The notes below the pieces were generated by a model. It saw only the letters and a list, made by a program, of their open reading frames with translations, was not told the origin of the DNA and made no database searches. This document shows, in pieces, positions 1 through 5,762 of a DNA stretch of 12,614 bases. Position 1 is the first letter of the stretch; each line of letters begins with the position of its first letter. The DNA is from Pseudomonadota bacterium (lineage in GTDB: Bacteria > Pseudomonadota > Alphaproteobacteria > Rhizobiales > Rhizobiaceae), in assembly GCA_023433855.1 (NCBI GenBank), contig JAEYTV010000247.1, positions 1 to 12,614 on the forward strand, read 5' to 3'. Made by a program: the position numbers and the translations under genes.

Positions 1-216
1 GAGGTAAGCGTGGTTGACCGTGGGCCGGGAATTGCCGCCGAACATGTTCCGAGGCTGACCGAGCGTTTCTATCGGGTAAGCGTTTCCGATAGCCGCTCGA
101 AAAAGGGAACTGGCCTCGGCCTGGCGATCGTCAAGCATATTCTGACCCGGCACCGTGCGCGCTTGATCGTGAAGTCCGAGGTCGGCAAGGGCAGTGAATT
201 CACGGTGCGGTTCTGA
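1..216 (+). CDS. phoR: PhoR-like phosphate sensor histidine kinase, C-terminal end (partial)
   Basis: Only the last 71 codons are present; the frame is open from base 1 and ends at a TGA at 214-216. The visible part is the distal ATP-binding (HATPase_c) region of a sensor kinase. The G1 box DRGPGI comes first, followed by LTERFYR, then the G2 box [13 protein letters not shown], and a short tail ending FTVRF. The combination of LTERFYR with GLAIVKHIL and RH is typical of PhoR, the membrane kinase that phosphorylates PhoB during phosphate starvation. The sensor, transmembrane and histidine-containing parts lie left of the window, so the assignment rests on family resemblance of the tail. In Sinorhizobium phoR is followed by the pst transport genes, but here the next gene is convergent and unrelated. 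Another OmpR-class kinase cannot be excluded. Confidence 0.7.
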   Translation, partial: EVSVVDRGPGIAAEHVPRLTERFYRVSVSDSRSKKGTGLGLAIVKHILTRHRARLIVKSEVGKGSEFTVRF

Positions 217-307
217 CAGGCCGTCTCCGCGTCCGCGCCGTGGTTGCCTCCTGCCGGAGCTTTGGTTCCGTGAGCTGCTCCGTCGGGCTGCCCGCCGCAC
301 TGGCTGA

Positions 308-742
308 TCATCGCGCCTCCTCCTCGCGCCATTCAGGCAGCGGGAACAGGCGGTCATAGGCCCAGTTGAAGACGAAGGCATAGACGACATAGAAGAGCGC
401 GAACGAGATATCCATCATCAGCGCCTCCCACACCGAGATACCGAGATACCAGGCTATGAAGGGAAGGAGCACGATCAGCAGCCCGAATTCGAACAGGATG
501 GAGTGGCCGACCCTCACTGCCGGCGTCTTGCGAGTGCTGCCGGTCATACGTGTCATCAGATGGTCGAAGCCGAGGTTGTAGAGATAGTTCCACCCCGTCG
601 CGATGGTCGCGCCGCCGATCGCGATGACGCCGATATCCGCAAGAGGCTTGCCAAAGACAAGCGCGCCCAGCGGAGTGACGATAAGAAGCGCGATGATCTC
701 GAAGCTGATGGCGTGGCGGATGCGGTCGTAGGTGGAGCGCAT
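308..742 (-). CDS. PACE-family (AceI-like) multidrug efflux protein
   Basis: This 144-residue inner-membrane protein has two tandem bacterial transmembrane-pair (BTP) domains, the layout of the PACE family that exports chlorhexidine and related compounds. The first half carries the signature RIRHAISFE, with the membrane glutamate at residue 15, the position essential in AceI. The second half repeats it as RVGHSILFE (Glu85). Each second helix ends in the matching motif: WNYLYNLGFD (51-60) and FNWAYD (125-130). Four membrane segments are visible at roughly 10-30, 36-58, 80-100 and 105-128. An AAGGGG ribosome binding site lies about seven bases before the ATG. The substrate cannot be told from sequence; in non-pathogens the family's natural substrates are thought to be polyamines or similar. 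It is convergent with the phoR-like gene, downstream of gcrA but separated from it by a terminator, so probably transcribed alone. Confidence 0.88.
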   Translation of the reverse strand: MRSTYDRIRHAISFEIIALLIVTPLGALVFGKPLADIGVIAIGGATIATGWNYLYNLGFDHLMTRMTGSTRKTPAVRVGHSILFEFGLLIVLLPFIAWYLGISVWEALMMDISFALFYVVYAFVFNWAYDRLFPLPEWREEEAR

Positions 743-816
743 GGTGACCCCTTGCGGGTTATCCGGGTCGTCCCGGCGTTTTGCCCAGTAAGGGGGAGGT
801 CGTCCTCACGACCCGC

Positions 817-845
817 AGATAGCGTTCCAGACAGCCTTGCGCAAG
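817..845 (-). promoter_or_regulatory. Candidate sigma70 promoter of the PACE gene
   Basis: On the minus strand CTTGCG (840-845) is followed after 17 bases by CTATCT (817-822). This resembles the rhizobial CTTGAC / CTATAT pattern. It sits about 75 bases before the PACE start codon and downstream of the gcrA terminator, where a promoter is needed. The -35 match is weak. Confidence 0.35.
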
Positions 846-885
846 ATCAGGCGGGCATCGTGCGACGCATCAGCATGCGTTCCAA

Positions 886-911
886 ACGAAAAAGCGGGCT
901 TCCACCCGCTT
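886..911 (-). terminator. Intrinsic terminator of gcrA
   Basis: Read on the minus strand, a perfect 7-bp stem (AAGCGGG at 905-911 pairing with CCCGCTT at 892-898) with a 6-base loop runs directly into a T run (CTTTTTCG). It lies 29 bases past the gcrA stop codon and separates gcrA from the PACE gene. The plus-strand reading has no T run, so it acts leftward. Confidence 0.85.
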
Positions 912-939
912 CTCGGACCGGTCCCTGATTGTCGTTTGG

Positions 940-1473
940 TCAGGCGCGCACGGCAACCCTGCGGCGGTCATGGACCGGCTGGTAGGCGAGGCGCGCGTGA
1001 TAGCTGCAGTAGGGCGAGGAATCCGGAGACTCGCAACCACAGAAATAGAAGTCATCCTTGAGCGGATCGCCAACCGGCCATTTGCAGGTGCGCTCGGTGA
1101 GGTCTGTCAGTGCCAGTTGACGGGAGATGGGCACGACCACGTTGGAAGCGGGACGGTATTCCACTTCCTGATAGGTCTCTAGTTCGACCTCTTCTTTGAC
1201 CATGGTCGCCCCGACCGCGCGGGTAACAGTCCGCGTCGAGACGCGCGAGGCGTAGTTAGGCGCGCGGGGGGCGGATGTGGTGCGCTTGCCGGCCGAGCGA
1301 TTGGCGGCCACGGCGCCTCCCGCCTTGGCGCGACCCGGCAGGCTAAGCCGGTGCACCTTGCCAATCACGGCGTTACGGCTGACGCCTCCGAGTTGTGCAG
1401 CGATCTGGCTGGCGCTCAGGCCTTCCGACCACAACCGCTTCAGCTTCTCGACCCGTTCGTCTGTCCAGTTCAT
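940..1473 (-). CDS. gcrA: GcrA cell cycle regulator
   Basis: This 177-residue protein has the GcrA architecture. An N-terminal helix-turn-helix (residues 1-48, starting MNWTDERVEKLKRLW and containing SRNAVIGKVHRL) binds DNA. A variable, basic, Ala/Arg-rich linker spans about 49-110. The C-terminal domain contains CKWPVGDP (130-137), a Cys-x-Cys at 145-147 and CSYH (156-159). In Caulobacter GcrA rides with the sigma70 holoenzyme and activates promoters carrying CcrM-methylated GANTC sites, driving division and replication genes; the C-terminal domain contacts sigma. The ATG is preceded by GGAG eight bases upstream, and the protein begins at the usual family start. The gene is monocistronic leftward, with a terminator after it. 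Upstream lie a CtrA-like box and a GANTC cluster, fitting the known mutual control of CtrA and GcrA. Confidence 0.95.
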   Translation of the reverse strand: MNWTDERVEKLKRLWSEGLSASQIAAQLGGVSRNAVIGKVHRLSLPGRAKAGGAVAANRSAGKRTTSAPRAPNYASRVSTRTVTRAVGATMVKEEVELETYQEVEYRPASNVVVPISRQLALTDLTERTCKWPVGDPLKDDFYFCGCESPDSSPYCSYHARLAYQPVHDRRRVAVRA

Positions 1474-1552
1474 GCCCGTTCTCCGCCTTTGAACGCATCG
1501 GCACGCAGAATCCTTCCACCTCTGCTGAGGAAATCATTCCGCAGCACCCACT

Positions 1553-1562
1553 ACATATATGT
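1553..1562 (-). promoter_or_regulatory. Possible -10 region of gcrA (ACATATATGT palindrome)
   Basis: A perfect 10-bp AT-rich palindrome lies 80 bases before the gcrA ATG and contains CATATA/TATATG, reasonable -10 hexamers. No good -35 is found 16-18 bases upstream on the minus strand, which would suit an activator-dependent promoter. One GAATC (CcrM) site lies at 1508-1512, inside the inferred leader. Confidence 0.35.
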
Positions 1563-1594
1563 CTGAGGTGACTAGTTCCGCCGCATGCAGTCTA

Positions 1595-1611
1595 GTAATT
1601 GATCTTTAACC
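1595..1611. promoter_or_regulatory. CtrA-like binding box upstream of gcrA
   Basis: GTAA, seven bases, then TTAACC matches the full CtrA consensus TTAA-N7-TTAAC at all but one position. It is about 120 bases upstream of the gcrA start, roughly 35-60 bases above the AT-rich palindrome taken as the -10. In Caulobacter CtrA represses gcrA, so the position makes sense. Binding is inferred from the motif only. Confidence 0.5.
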
Positions 1612-1623
1612 TAGTGTGAGGCT

Positions 1624-1699
1624 GACTCCGTGGCAAGAGTCGGAGGAATCTGCACGAATCGATTTCCGGGTTTTCCCCAACTTGCTCTCCGGGAGAGTC
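1624..1699. promoter_or_regulatory. Cluster of five GANTC (CcrM methylation) sites
   Basis: GANTC sites begin at 1624, 1637, 1646, 1656 and 1695: GACTC, GAGTC, GAATC, GAATC and GAGTC. That is five in 76 bases, against roughly one per 256 expected at equal base composition. The first two form an inverted pair, and CTCCG (1626-1630) can pair with CGGAG (1641-1645). The last site lies on the right arm of a CTCTC/GAGAG hairpin (1685-1697). Methylated GANTC is the GcrA recognition site, so the cluster beside gcrA suggests cell-cycle-dependent control of gcrA or of a rightward transcript. Confidence 0.6.
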
Positions 1700-1766
1700 A
1701 TTTTTGTCACATTTACCGGCGTGTGCCTGTTGTGGCGGGGACAGCACTTCGGAAATGGCGTGTTTG

Positions 1767-1795
1767 TTGACATGCCGGCTTTAAATCGGGATAGT
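1767..1795 (+). promoter_or_regulatory. Sigma70 promoter before argD
   Basis: A perfect -35 TTGACA (1767-1772), a 17-base spacer and GATAGT (1790-1795, 4 of 6 matches to TATAAT) form the best housekeeping promoter in this gap. The predicted start site is near 1801-1803, about 80 bases before the argD ATG, right at the foot of the following hairpin. Confidence 0.6.
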
Positions 1796-1800
1796 GCAGG

Positions 1801-1831
1801 TGCCGCCCCGTGGGCGGCATTTTGATTTTTT
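1801..1831 (+). terminator. Strong intrinsic terminator in the argD leader with no gene upstream
   Basis: TGCCGCCC (1801-1808) pairs perfectly with GGGCGGCA (1812-1819) around a 3-base loop and is followed by TTTTGATTTTTT. This is a textbook rightward terminator. No rightward gene lies between it and gcrA, which runs leftward. It therefore ends either an unannotated small RNA or leader-length argD transcripts (attenuation). Confidence 0.8.
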
Positions 1832-1841
1832 CAGGCCGGTT

Positions 1842-1853
1842 CACACCGGTGTG
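1842..1853. repeat. 12-bp perfect palindrome in the argD leader
   Basis: CACACCGGTGTG is its own reverse complement and lies 27 bases before the argD ATG, between the terminator and the ribosome binding site. It could be an operator for a dimeric regulator; no known consensus is matched. Confidence 0.5.
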
Positions 1854-1880
1854 TTGATTGCCTTGAGGAGCGTTCTCGCC

Positions 1881-3077
1881 ATGGCCGAAGCCACACTTTT
1901 CGACACCTTTGCCCGTGCCCCGCTGCGCTTCGAGCGCGGCGAGGGTGTCTGGCTCGTGACGGAAGGCGGAGAGCGATATCTCGACTTCGGCGCCGGTATT
2001 GCAGTCAACTCTCTGGGTCATGCCCACCCTCATCTCGTCGAGGCCTTGAAGGCCCAGGCAGAGAAGGTGTGGCACACCTCCAATCTCTACGAAGTGCCGG
2101 GCCAGGAGAAGCTCTCCCGCCGTCTCACCGACCACTCTTTCGCCGACAAGGTGTTCTTCACGAATTCCGGTGCCGAGGCGCTCGAATGCGCAATCAAGAC
2201 GGCGCGCCGCTACCAGTATGTGAAGGGTCGCCCGGAGCGCTTCCATATCATTACCGTCGAAGGAGCTTTTCACGGCAGGACGCTGGCAACGATCGCGGCT
2301 GGCGGACAGGCGAAATACCTTGAAGGTTTCGGACCAAAGGTCGAGGGCTTTGACCAGGTGCCATTCGGCGACATGGATGCCTTGAAAGCCACGATCACGG
2401 AAAAGACGGCCGCAATCCTGATCGAGCCGATTCAGGGCGAGGGCGGTATTCGTCCGGTGCCCAAGGCGTTTCTGCAGGCAATTCGTGACTTGTGCGACGA
2501 ACACGGTCTGCTTCTGATCTTCGACGAGGTGCAGACCGGAGTAGGACGCACAGGCAAGCTCTTCGCTTACGAGTTGTCGGGTGTGGAGCCGGATATCATG
2601 GCGCTCGCCAAGGGCATCGGCGGCGGTTATCCGCTTGGTGCCTGCCTTGCTACCGCCGAGGCGGCCTGCGGCATGACTGCGGGCACCCACGGCACCACCT
2701 ACGGCGGCAATCCGCTTGGCATGGCTGTGGGTAATGCCGTTCTCGACATTATCCTCGTCGATGGCTTTCTGGAAAACGTCCGCGACGTGTCGCTGATCTT
2801 CCGCCAGGGGCTCGCAAGCCTGAAGGACCGTTTCCCCGACGTGATAGAAGAAATTCGTGGCGAGGGGCTGCTGCTCGGGGTCAAGGCCAAGGTTCCTGCT
2901 GGCGACTTCGTTGCGGCCATGCGTGCGGAGCACATGCTTGCGGTCCCGGCGGGCGACAATGTGGTACGTCTGCTGCCGCCGCTGACGATAACGCCGGAGG
3001 AGGCCCGGGAAGGATTATCGCGGATCGAGAAGGCAGCGGAAAAGCTGGCGGCCGCCGATATGAAAAAGTCGGCCTAA
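1881..3077 (+). CDS. argD: Acetylornithine aminotransferase
   Basis: This 398-residue class-III PLP aminotransferase converts N-acetylglutamate 5-semialdehyde plus glutamate to N-acetylornithine in cytosolic arginine synthesis; family members often also serve succinyldiaminopimelate transamination for lysine. Visible motifs are [20 protein letters not shown] (phosphate-binding loop), [21 protein letters not shown] with the PLP-ring aspartate at 215, and [13 protein letters not shown] with the Schiff-base lysine at 244. The start is the ATG at 1881, with GAGGAG ten bases upstream and the usual family N-terminus ([12 protein letters not shown]). An upstream in-frame extension would run through the terminator hairpin and is rejected. 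argF follows 51 bases later on the same strand. The full family length is present and nothing is disrupted. Confidence 0.96.
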   Translation: MAEATLFDTFARAPLRFERGEGVWLVTEGGERYLDFGAGIAVNSLGHAHPHLVEALKAQAEKVWHTSNLYEVPGQEKLSRRLTDHSFADKVFFTNSGAEALECAIKTARRYQYVKGRPERFHIITVEGAFHGRTLATIAAGGQAKYLEGFGPKVEGFDQVPFGDMDALKATITEKTAAILIEPIQGEGGIRPVPKAFLQAIRDLCDEHGLLLIFDEVQTGVGRTGKLFAYELSGVEPDIMALAKGIGGGYPLGACLATAEAACGMTAGTHGTTYGGNPLGMAVGNAVLDIILVDGFLENVRDVSLIFRQGLASLKDRFPDVIEEIRGEGLLLGVKAKVPAGDFVAAMRAEHMLAVPAGDNVVRLLPPLTITPEEAREGLSRIEKAAEKLAAADMKKSA

Positions 3078-3103
3078 CGGCTATTGAGGGGGCGCCGCTG
3101 GTG

Positions 3104-3123
3104 GTTCCCTCTTCACAGGGAAC
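3104..3123 (+). promoter_or_regulatory. Hairpin that covers the argF ribosome binding site
   Basis: GTTCCCT (3104-3110) pairs perfectly with AGGGAAC (3117-3123) around a 6-base loop. The right arm contains the whole argF Shine-Dalgarno sequence AGGGAA, and the ATG follows at 3129. When formed, the stem would block ribosome entry. No T run follows, so it is not a terminator. Confidence 0.6.
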
Positions 3124-3128
3124 AAAAC

Positions 3129-4046
3129 ATGGCATCTCCGAAGCATTTTCTCGATCTTTCGACCGTTTCCGCGGCGGACCTGCGTTCCATCCTTGAGGAC
3201 GCCAAGACCCGAAAGCAGGCAACGAAGGCCGGCACTGCGGAAAAGCCGCTCGCCGGGAGGGTGCTTGCGATGATCTTCGAGAAGCCTTCGACCCGCACCC
3301 GCGTTTCGTTCGACGTGGGCATGCGTCAGCTGGGTGGCGAGACCCTGTTCCTTTCGGGCACCGAGATGCAGCTCGGACGTGCCGAGACGATCGGCGATAC
3401 AGCCAAGGTGCTCTCGCGGTATGTCGATGCCATCATGATCCGGACCACTGATCATGCTCGCATGCTGGAACTGGCCGAGCACGCTACGGTTCCAGTAATC
3501 AACGCGCTGACGGACGACACCCATCCCTGCCAGATCATGGCCGACATCATGACCTTCGAGGAACACCGCGGTCCGATCGCAGGCAAGACGATTGCCTGGA
3601 CCGGGGACGGCAACAACGTGCTGCATTCCTTCGTGGAAGGAGCCGCCCGCTTCGGTTACCGCATGAACATGGCAGTGCCCATGGGCTCGGAGCCGCACGA
3701 TAAGTTCCTGAACTGGGCGCGCAACAACGGCGGCGATATCATGCTCTGCCATGACGCGGAGCGCGCAGTCGCCGGCGCCGACTGCGTTGTTACCGATACA
3801 TGGATCTCCATGAACCAGGAACACAAGGCGCGCGGTCACAACGTCTTCCAGCCTTATCAGGTCAATGCCGCCTTGATGGAACACGCGAGCCAGGATGCTC
3901 TGTTCATGCACTGTCTGCCCGCCCATCGCGGCGAGGAAGTCACTGATGACGTCATCGATGGACCACAATCAGTGGTGTTCGACGAGGCCGAAAATCGTCT
4001 GCATGCCCAGAAGTCCATTCTTGCATGGTGCTTCGGCGCGGTCTGA
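3129..4046 (+). CDS. argF: Ornithine carbamoyltransferase
   Basis: This 305-residue cytosolic enzyme joins carbamoyl phosphate to ornithine to make citrulline, the step after ornithine formation in arginine synthesis. The carbamoyl-phosphate loop STRTR is at 54-58, HPCQ at 132-135, the ornithine-side DTWISM loop at about 224-229, and the catalytic HCLP at 261-264. Together they separate it from aspartate carbamoyltransferase. Length fits the family. The ATG at 3129 follows AGGGAA by six bases; a longer TTG-started frame (3084) would read through that site and the hairpin over it and lacks family support. It is downstream of argD with a 51-base gap and no terminator, so the two are probably co-transcribed, with extra translational control possible from the hairpin. 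Confidence 0.96.
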   Translation: MASPKHFLDLSTVSAADLRSILEDAKTRKQATKAGTAEKPLAGRVLAMIFEKPSTRTRVSFDVGMRQLGGETLFLSGTEMQLGRAETIGDTAKVLSRYVDAIMIRTTDHARMLELAEHATVPVINALTDDTHPCQIMADIMTFEEHRGPIAGKTIAWTGDGNNVLHSFVEGAARFGYRMNMAVPMGSEPHDKFLNWARNNGGDIMLCHDAERAVAGADCVVTDTWISMNQEHKARGHNVFQPYQVNAALMEHASQDALFMHCLPAHRGEEVTDDVIDGPQSVVFDEAENRLHAQKSILAWCFGAV

Positions 4047-4055
4047 CCTCTTCCC

Positions 4056-4082
4056 GCGGTCTTGAATTTGTCCGAAGACCGC
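4056..4082 (+). terminator. Hairpin after argF, possible terminator without a T run
   Basis: GCGGTCTT (4056-4063) pairs perfectly with AAGACCGC (4075-4082) across an 11-base loop, ten bases past the argF stop. There is no T run, so it may only mark the mRNA 3' end or help Rho. CTTGAA (4061-4066) inside it, followed 15 bases later by CCCCAC (4082-4087), also resembles a heat-shock (RpoH) promoter for hslO. Confidence 0.4.
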
Positions 4083-4154
4083 CCCACTTGTCGGCTACCA
4101 AAAATGCGCCGTTCAGATGCGGTGCCTCAACATACATCGTCAACGCCTTTTCCT

Positions 4155-4179
4155 CCGGCCTGCGGTTCCGCTCGGCCGG
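4155..4179 (+). other. GC-rich hairpin in the hslO upstream region
   Basis: CCGGCC (4155-4160) pairs with GGCCGG (4174-4179). Between them GCG pairs with CGC around a small loop, making a long, stable, slightly interrupted stem 45 bases before the hslO start. Its role is unknown. It has no T run on either strand. If the hslO transcript starts upstream it would lie in the 5' leader. Confidence 0.4.
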
Positions 4180-4223
4180 CGCTTGTGTAAAAGTTTCCGA
4201 GGCGGGGCGCGAAGGAGTAAATC

Positions 4224-5213
4224 ATGGCGGAAGCGACTGTGGAACTGAACGACCTCGATCTCGCCGGCGATGACCGCGTGGTTCCCTTCCAGGTGGAAGG
4301 ACTGGATGTGAGAGGGCGTGCGGTCCAACTCGGACCGCTGCTCAACACTGTCCTTGCCCGGCACGACTATCCCGCGCCAGTCGCACGGCTGCTGGCGGAG
4401 GCGATCGTGCTCACCGCCCTGCTTGGTACCTCGCTCAAGTTCGACGGTAAGTTCACGGTCCAGACGAAGGGCGACGGTCCTGTAGACCTGCTGGTCGCCG
4501 ATTTCGCCACGCCGGAAAGCCTGCGGGCCTATGCGCGCTACGATAGCGAAGCGTTGGCCGCGGCCGTCAGGGAGGGCCGGACCTCGCCGCCCGATCTGCT
4601 TGGCCAGGGTATCCTTGCCTTCACGATAGACCAGGGGAGTGGCATGCAGCCCTATCAGGGCATCGTGCCACTTGACGGGTCCTCGCTGGAAGAGATCGCC
4701 GGCGTGTATTTTAGGCAATCGGAACAGATCCCCACGAAGGTGCGTCTTGGCGTTGCCGAACTTTTTGACCGGGACGCCGACGGCAAACCCCGCCACAACT
4801 GGCGTGCAGGGGGGCTTGTGGCTCAGTTCCTGCCGCAGGCGCCGGAGCGGATGCGCCAGTCCGATCTGCACGGGGGGGATGGCGATGAGCGCGACGCCGA
4901 ATGGACCGACGATGACGCCTGGATGGAAGCGCGTACGCTGGTTGAAACGATCGATACCGACGAACTGACCGATCCTCAGGTGCCGATCGAAAGGCTGCTC
5001 TTCCGGCTTTTCCACGAGCGCGGCGTTCGTGTCTACGAGCCTCAGGGTGTCTACGACCGGTGCAGTTGCTCGCGCGAGAAGATCAAGTCGGTGTTGCAGG
5101 GGTTCACGGCCGAGGAGATCAGGGAAAGCGAGGAAGACGGCCACATCGCCGTTACCTGCGAATTCTGCTCGACCACCTACCGCTACGATGCCGCGGAATT
5201 GCTTGACGCCTGA
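4224..5213 (+). CDS. hslO: Hsp33 redox-regulated holdase chaperone
   Basis: This 329-residue cytosolic chaperone is activated by oxidation. In the reduced state four C-terminal cysteines hold zinc; oxidants form disulfides, the domain unfolds and the protein binds unfolding clients. The zinc motif is complete: CSC at 280-282 and CEFC at 312-315, separated by 29 residues. The N-terminal core contains the family pattern around LLGTSLKFDGKFTVQTKGDGPVD, and the middle GSGMQPYQGIVPL. It is somewhat longer than the E. coli protein (about 292 residues), with an acidic insert near 220-245 (DGDERDAEWTDDDAW). AAGGAG lies six bases before the ATG. The gene is downstream of argF with a 177-base gap, so it probably has its own promoter, possibly heat-shock type. 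Its stop directly abuts the apaG stop on the other strand. Confidence 0.95.
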   Translation: MAEATVELNDLDLAGDDRVVPFQVEGLDVRGRAVQLGPLLNTVLARHDYPAPVARLLAEAIVLTALLGTSLKFDGKFTVQTKGDGPVDLLVADFATPESLRAYARYDSEALAAAVREGRTSPPDLLGQGILAFTIDQGSGMQPYQGIVPLDGSSLEEIAGVYFRQSEQIPTKVRLGVAELFDRDADGKPRHNWRAGGLVAQFLPQAPERMRQSDLHGGDGDERDAEWTDDDAWMEARTLVETIDTDELTDPQVPIERLLFRLFHERGVRVYEPQGVYDRCSCSREKIKSVLQGFTAEEIRESEEDGHIAVTCEFCSTTYRYDAAELLDA

Positions 5214-5606
5214 TCAGTTCAGGACACGCGGCAGCCCTGGACTGTCGAGCGAAAAGGCGGGGATGGCGACCTCAAAGGTTTCGCCGTCCTCGGTCTCCAT
5301 TTCATAGTGTCCGAACATCATCCCCGACGGAGTGTCGAGCGGGCAGCCGGAGGAATACTCATAGGATCCGCCCGGCTCCAGCAGCGGCTGTTCACCCACC
5401 ACGCCGAGCCCGTCCACTTCGTCGACGATGCCGTTCTGGTCGGTAATATGCCAATAGCGGCGCACGAGCCGGACGGCGAGAGCCGAGTGGTTCTGGATGA
5501 CGATACGATAGCCCCACACATAGCGGTTCTCCTCCGGACTGGATTGTTCCTCCAGGTAATAGGGCTCGACCGCCACTTCGATATCTCTGGTCCGGGCGCT
5601 GTACAT
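5214..5606 (-). CDS. apaG: ApaG protein (DUF525)
   Basis: This 130-residue single-domain protein has the Ig/fibronectin-III-like fold of the ApaG (DUF525) family. It starts [15 protein letters not shown] and contains the hallmark [17 protein letters not shown] at about 79-95, then MMFGHYEM. The biochemical role is unsettled: in enterobacteria it sits with apaH and ksgA, and related domains occur in eukaryotic F-box and PDIP38 proteins. The start chosen is the ATG at 5604-5606, with GAGG six bases upstream and the standard family N-terminus; a start 16 codons earlier adds unrelated sequence. It is convergent with hslO, with zero bases between the stop codons. It lies downstream of metZ on the same strand but has its own promoter candidate. 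Confidence 0.93.
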   Translation of the reverse strand: MYSARTRDIEVAVEPYYLEEQSSPEENRYVWGYRIVIQNHSALAVRLVRRYWHITDQNGIVDEVDGLGVVGEQPLLEPGGSYEYSSGCPLDTPSGMMFGHYEMETEDGETFEVAIPAFSLDSPGLPRVLN

Positions 5607-5633
5607 GCGAAACCTCAACGAACTCGTTTGGAG

Positions 5634-5661
5634 ATAATGGACGCCGATATGCAAACGTCAA
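5634..5661 (-). promoter_or_regulatory. Candidate promoter of apaG
   Basis: On the minus strand TTGACG (5656-5661) is followed after 16 bases by CATTAT (5634-5639, 4 of 6 matches). The predicted transcript would start about 20 bases before the apaG ATG. This would let apaG be expressed independently of the SAM-controlled metZ. Confidence 0.45.
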
Positions 5662-5720
5662 GAAACTTGCCGCTTTCGGCTGGCTCCGGCGGGCTGTTAT
5701 TGAAGCCAGGGATAATCGAT

Positions 5721-5751
5721 ATGGTGAATCCGCTGGGGCCGGAAACACCAT
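5721..5751 (-). other. Hairpin just past the metZ stop codon
   Basis: ATGGTG (5721-5726) pairs with CACCAT (5746-5751), and inside that TCCG (5729-5732) pairs with CGGA (5740-5743). A symmetric two-base internal bulge separates the stems. It begins 11 bases past the metZ stop. No T run follows on the minus strand, so it may protect the mRNA 3' end rather than terminate. Confidence 0.4.
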
Positions 5752-5762
5752 GACCGGTTATT

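Noticed and set aside
1794..1880. Upstream extension of argD
   Set aside because: The added 29 codons cover the terminator hairpin and T run, and the ATG at 1881 has a good ribosome site and the family N-terminus.
1713..2933. Long leftward open frame of 406 codons antisense to argD
   Set aside because: argD is certain from motifs across the same bases, and the antisense frame shows no recognisable family. High GC with third-position bias makes such shadows.
3081..5144. Leftward open frames antisense to argF (3081-3968) and hslO (4140-5144)
   Set aside because: Both lie over well-identified genes and have no recognisable motifs or ribosome sites.
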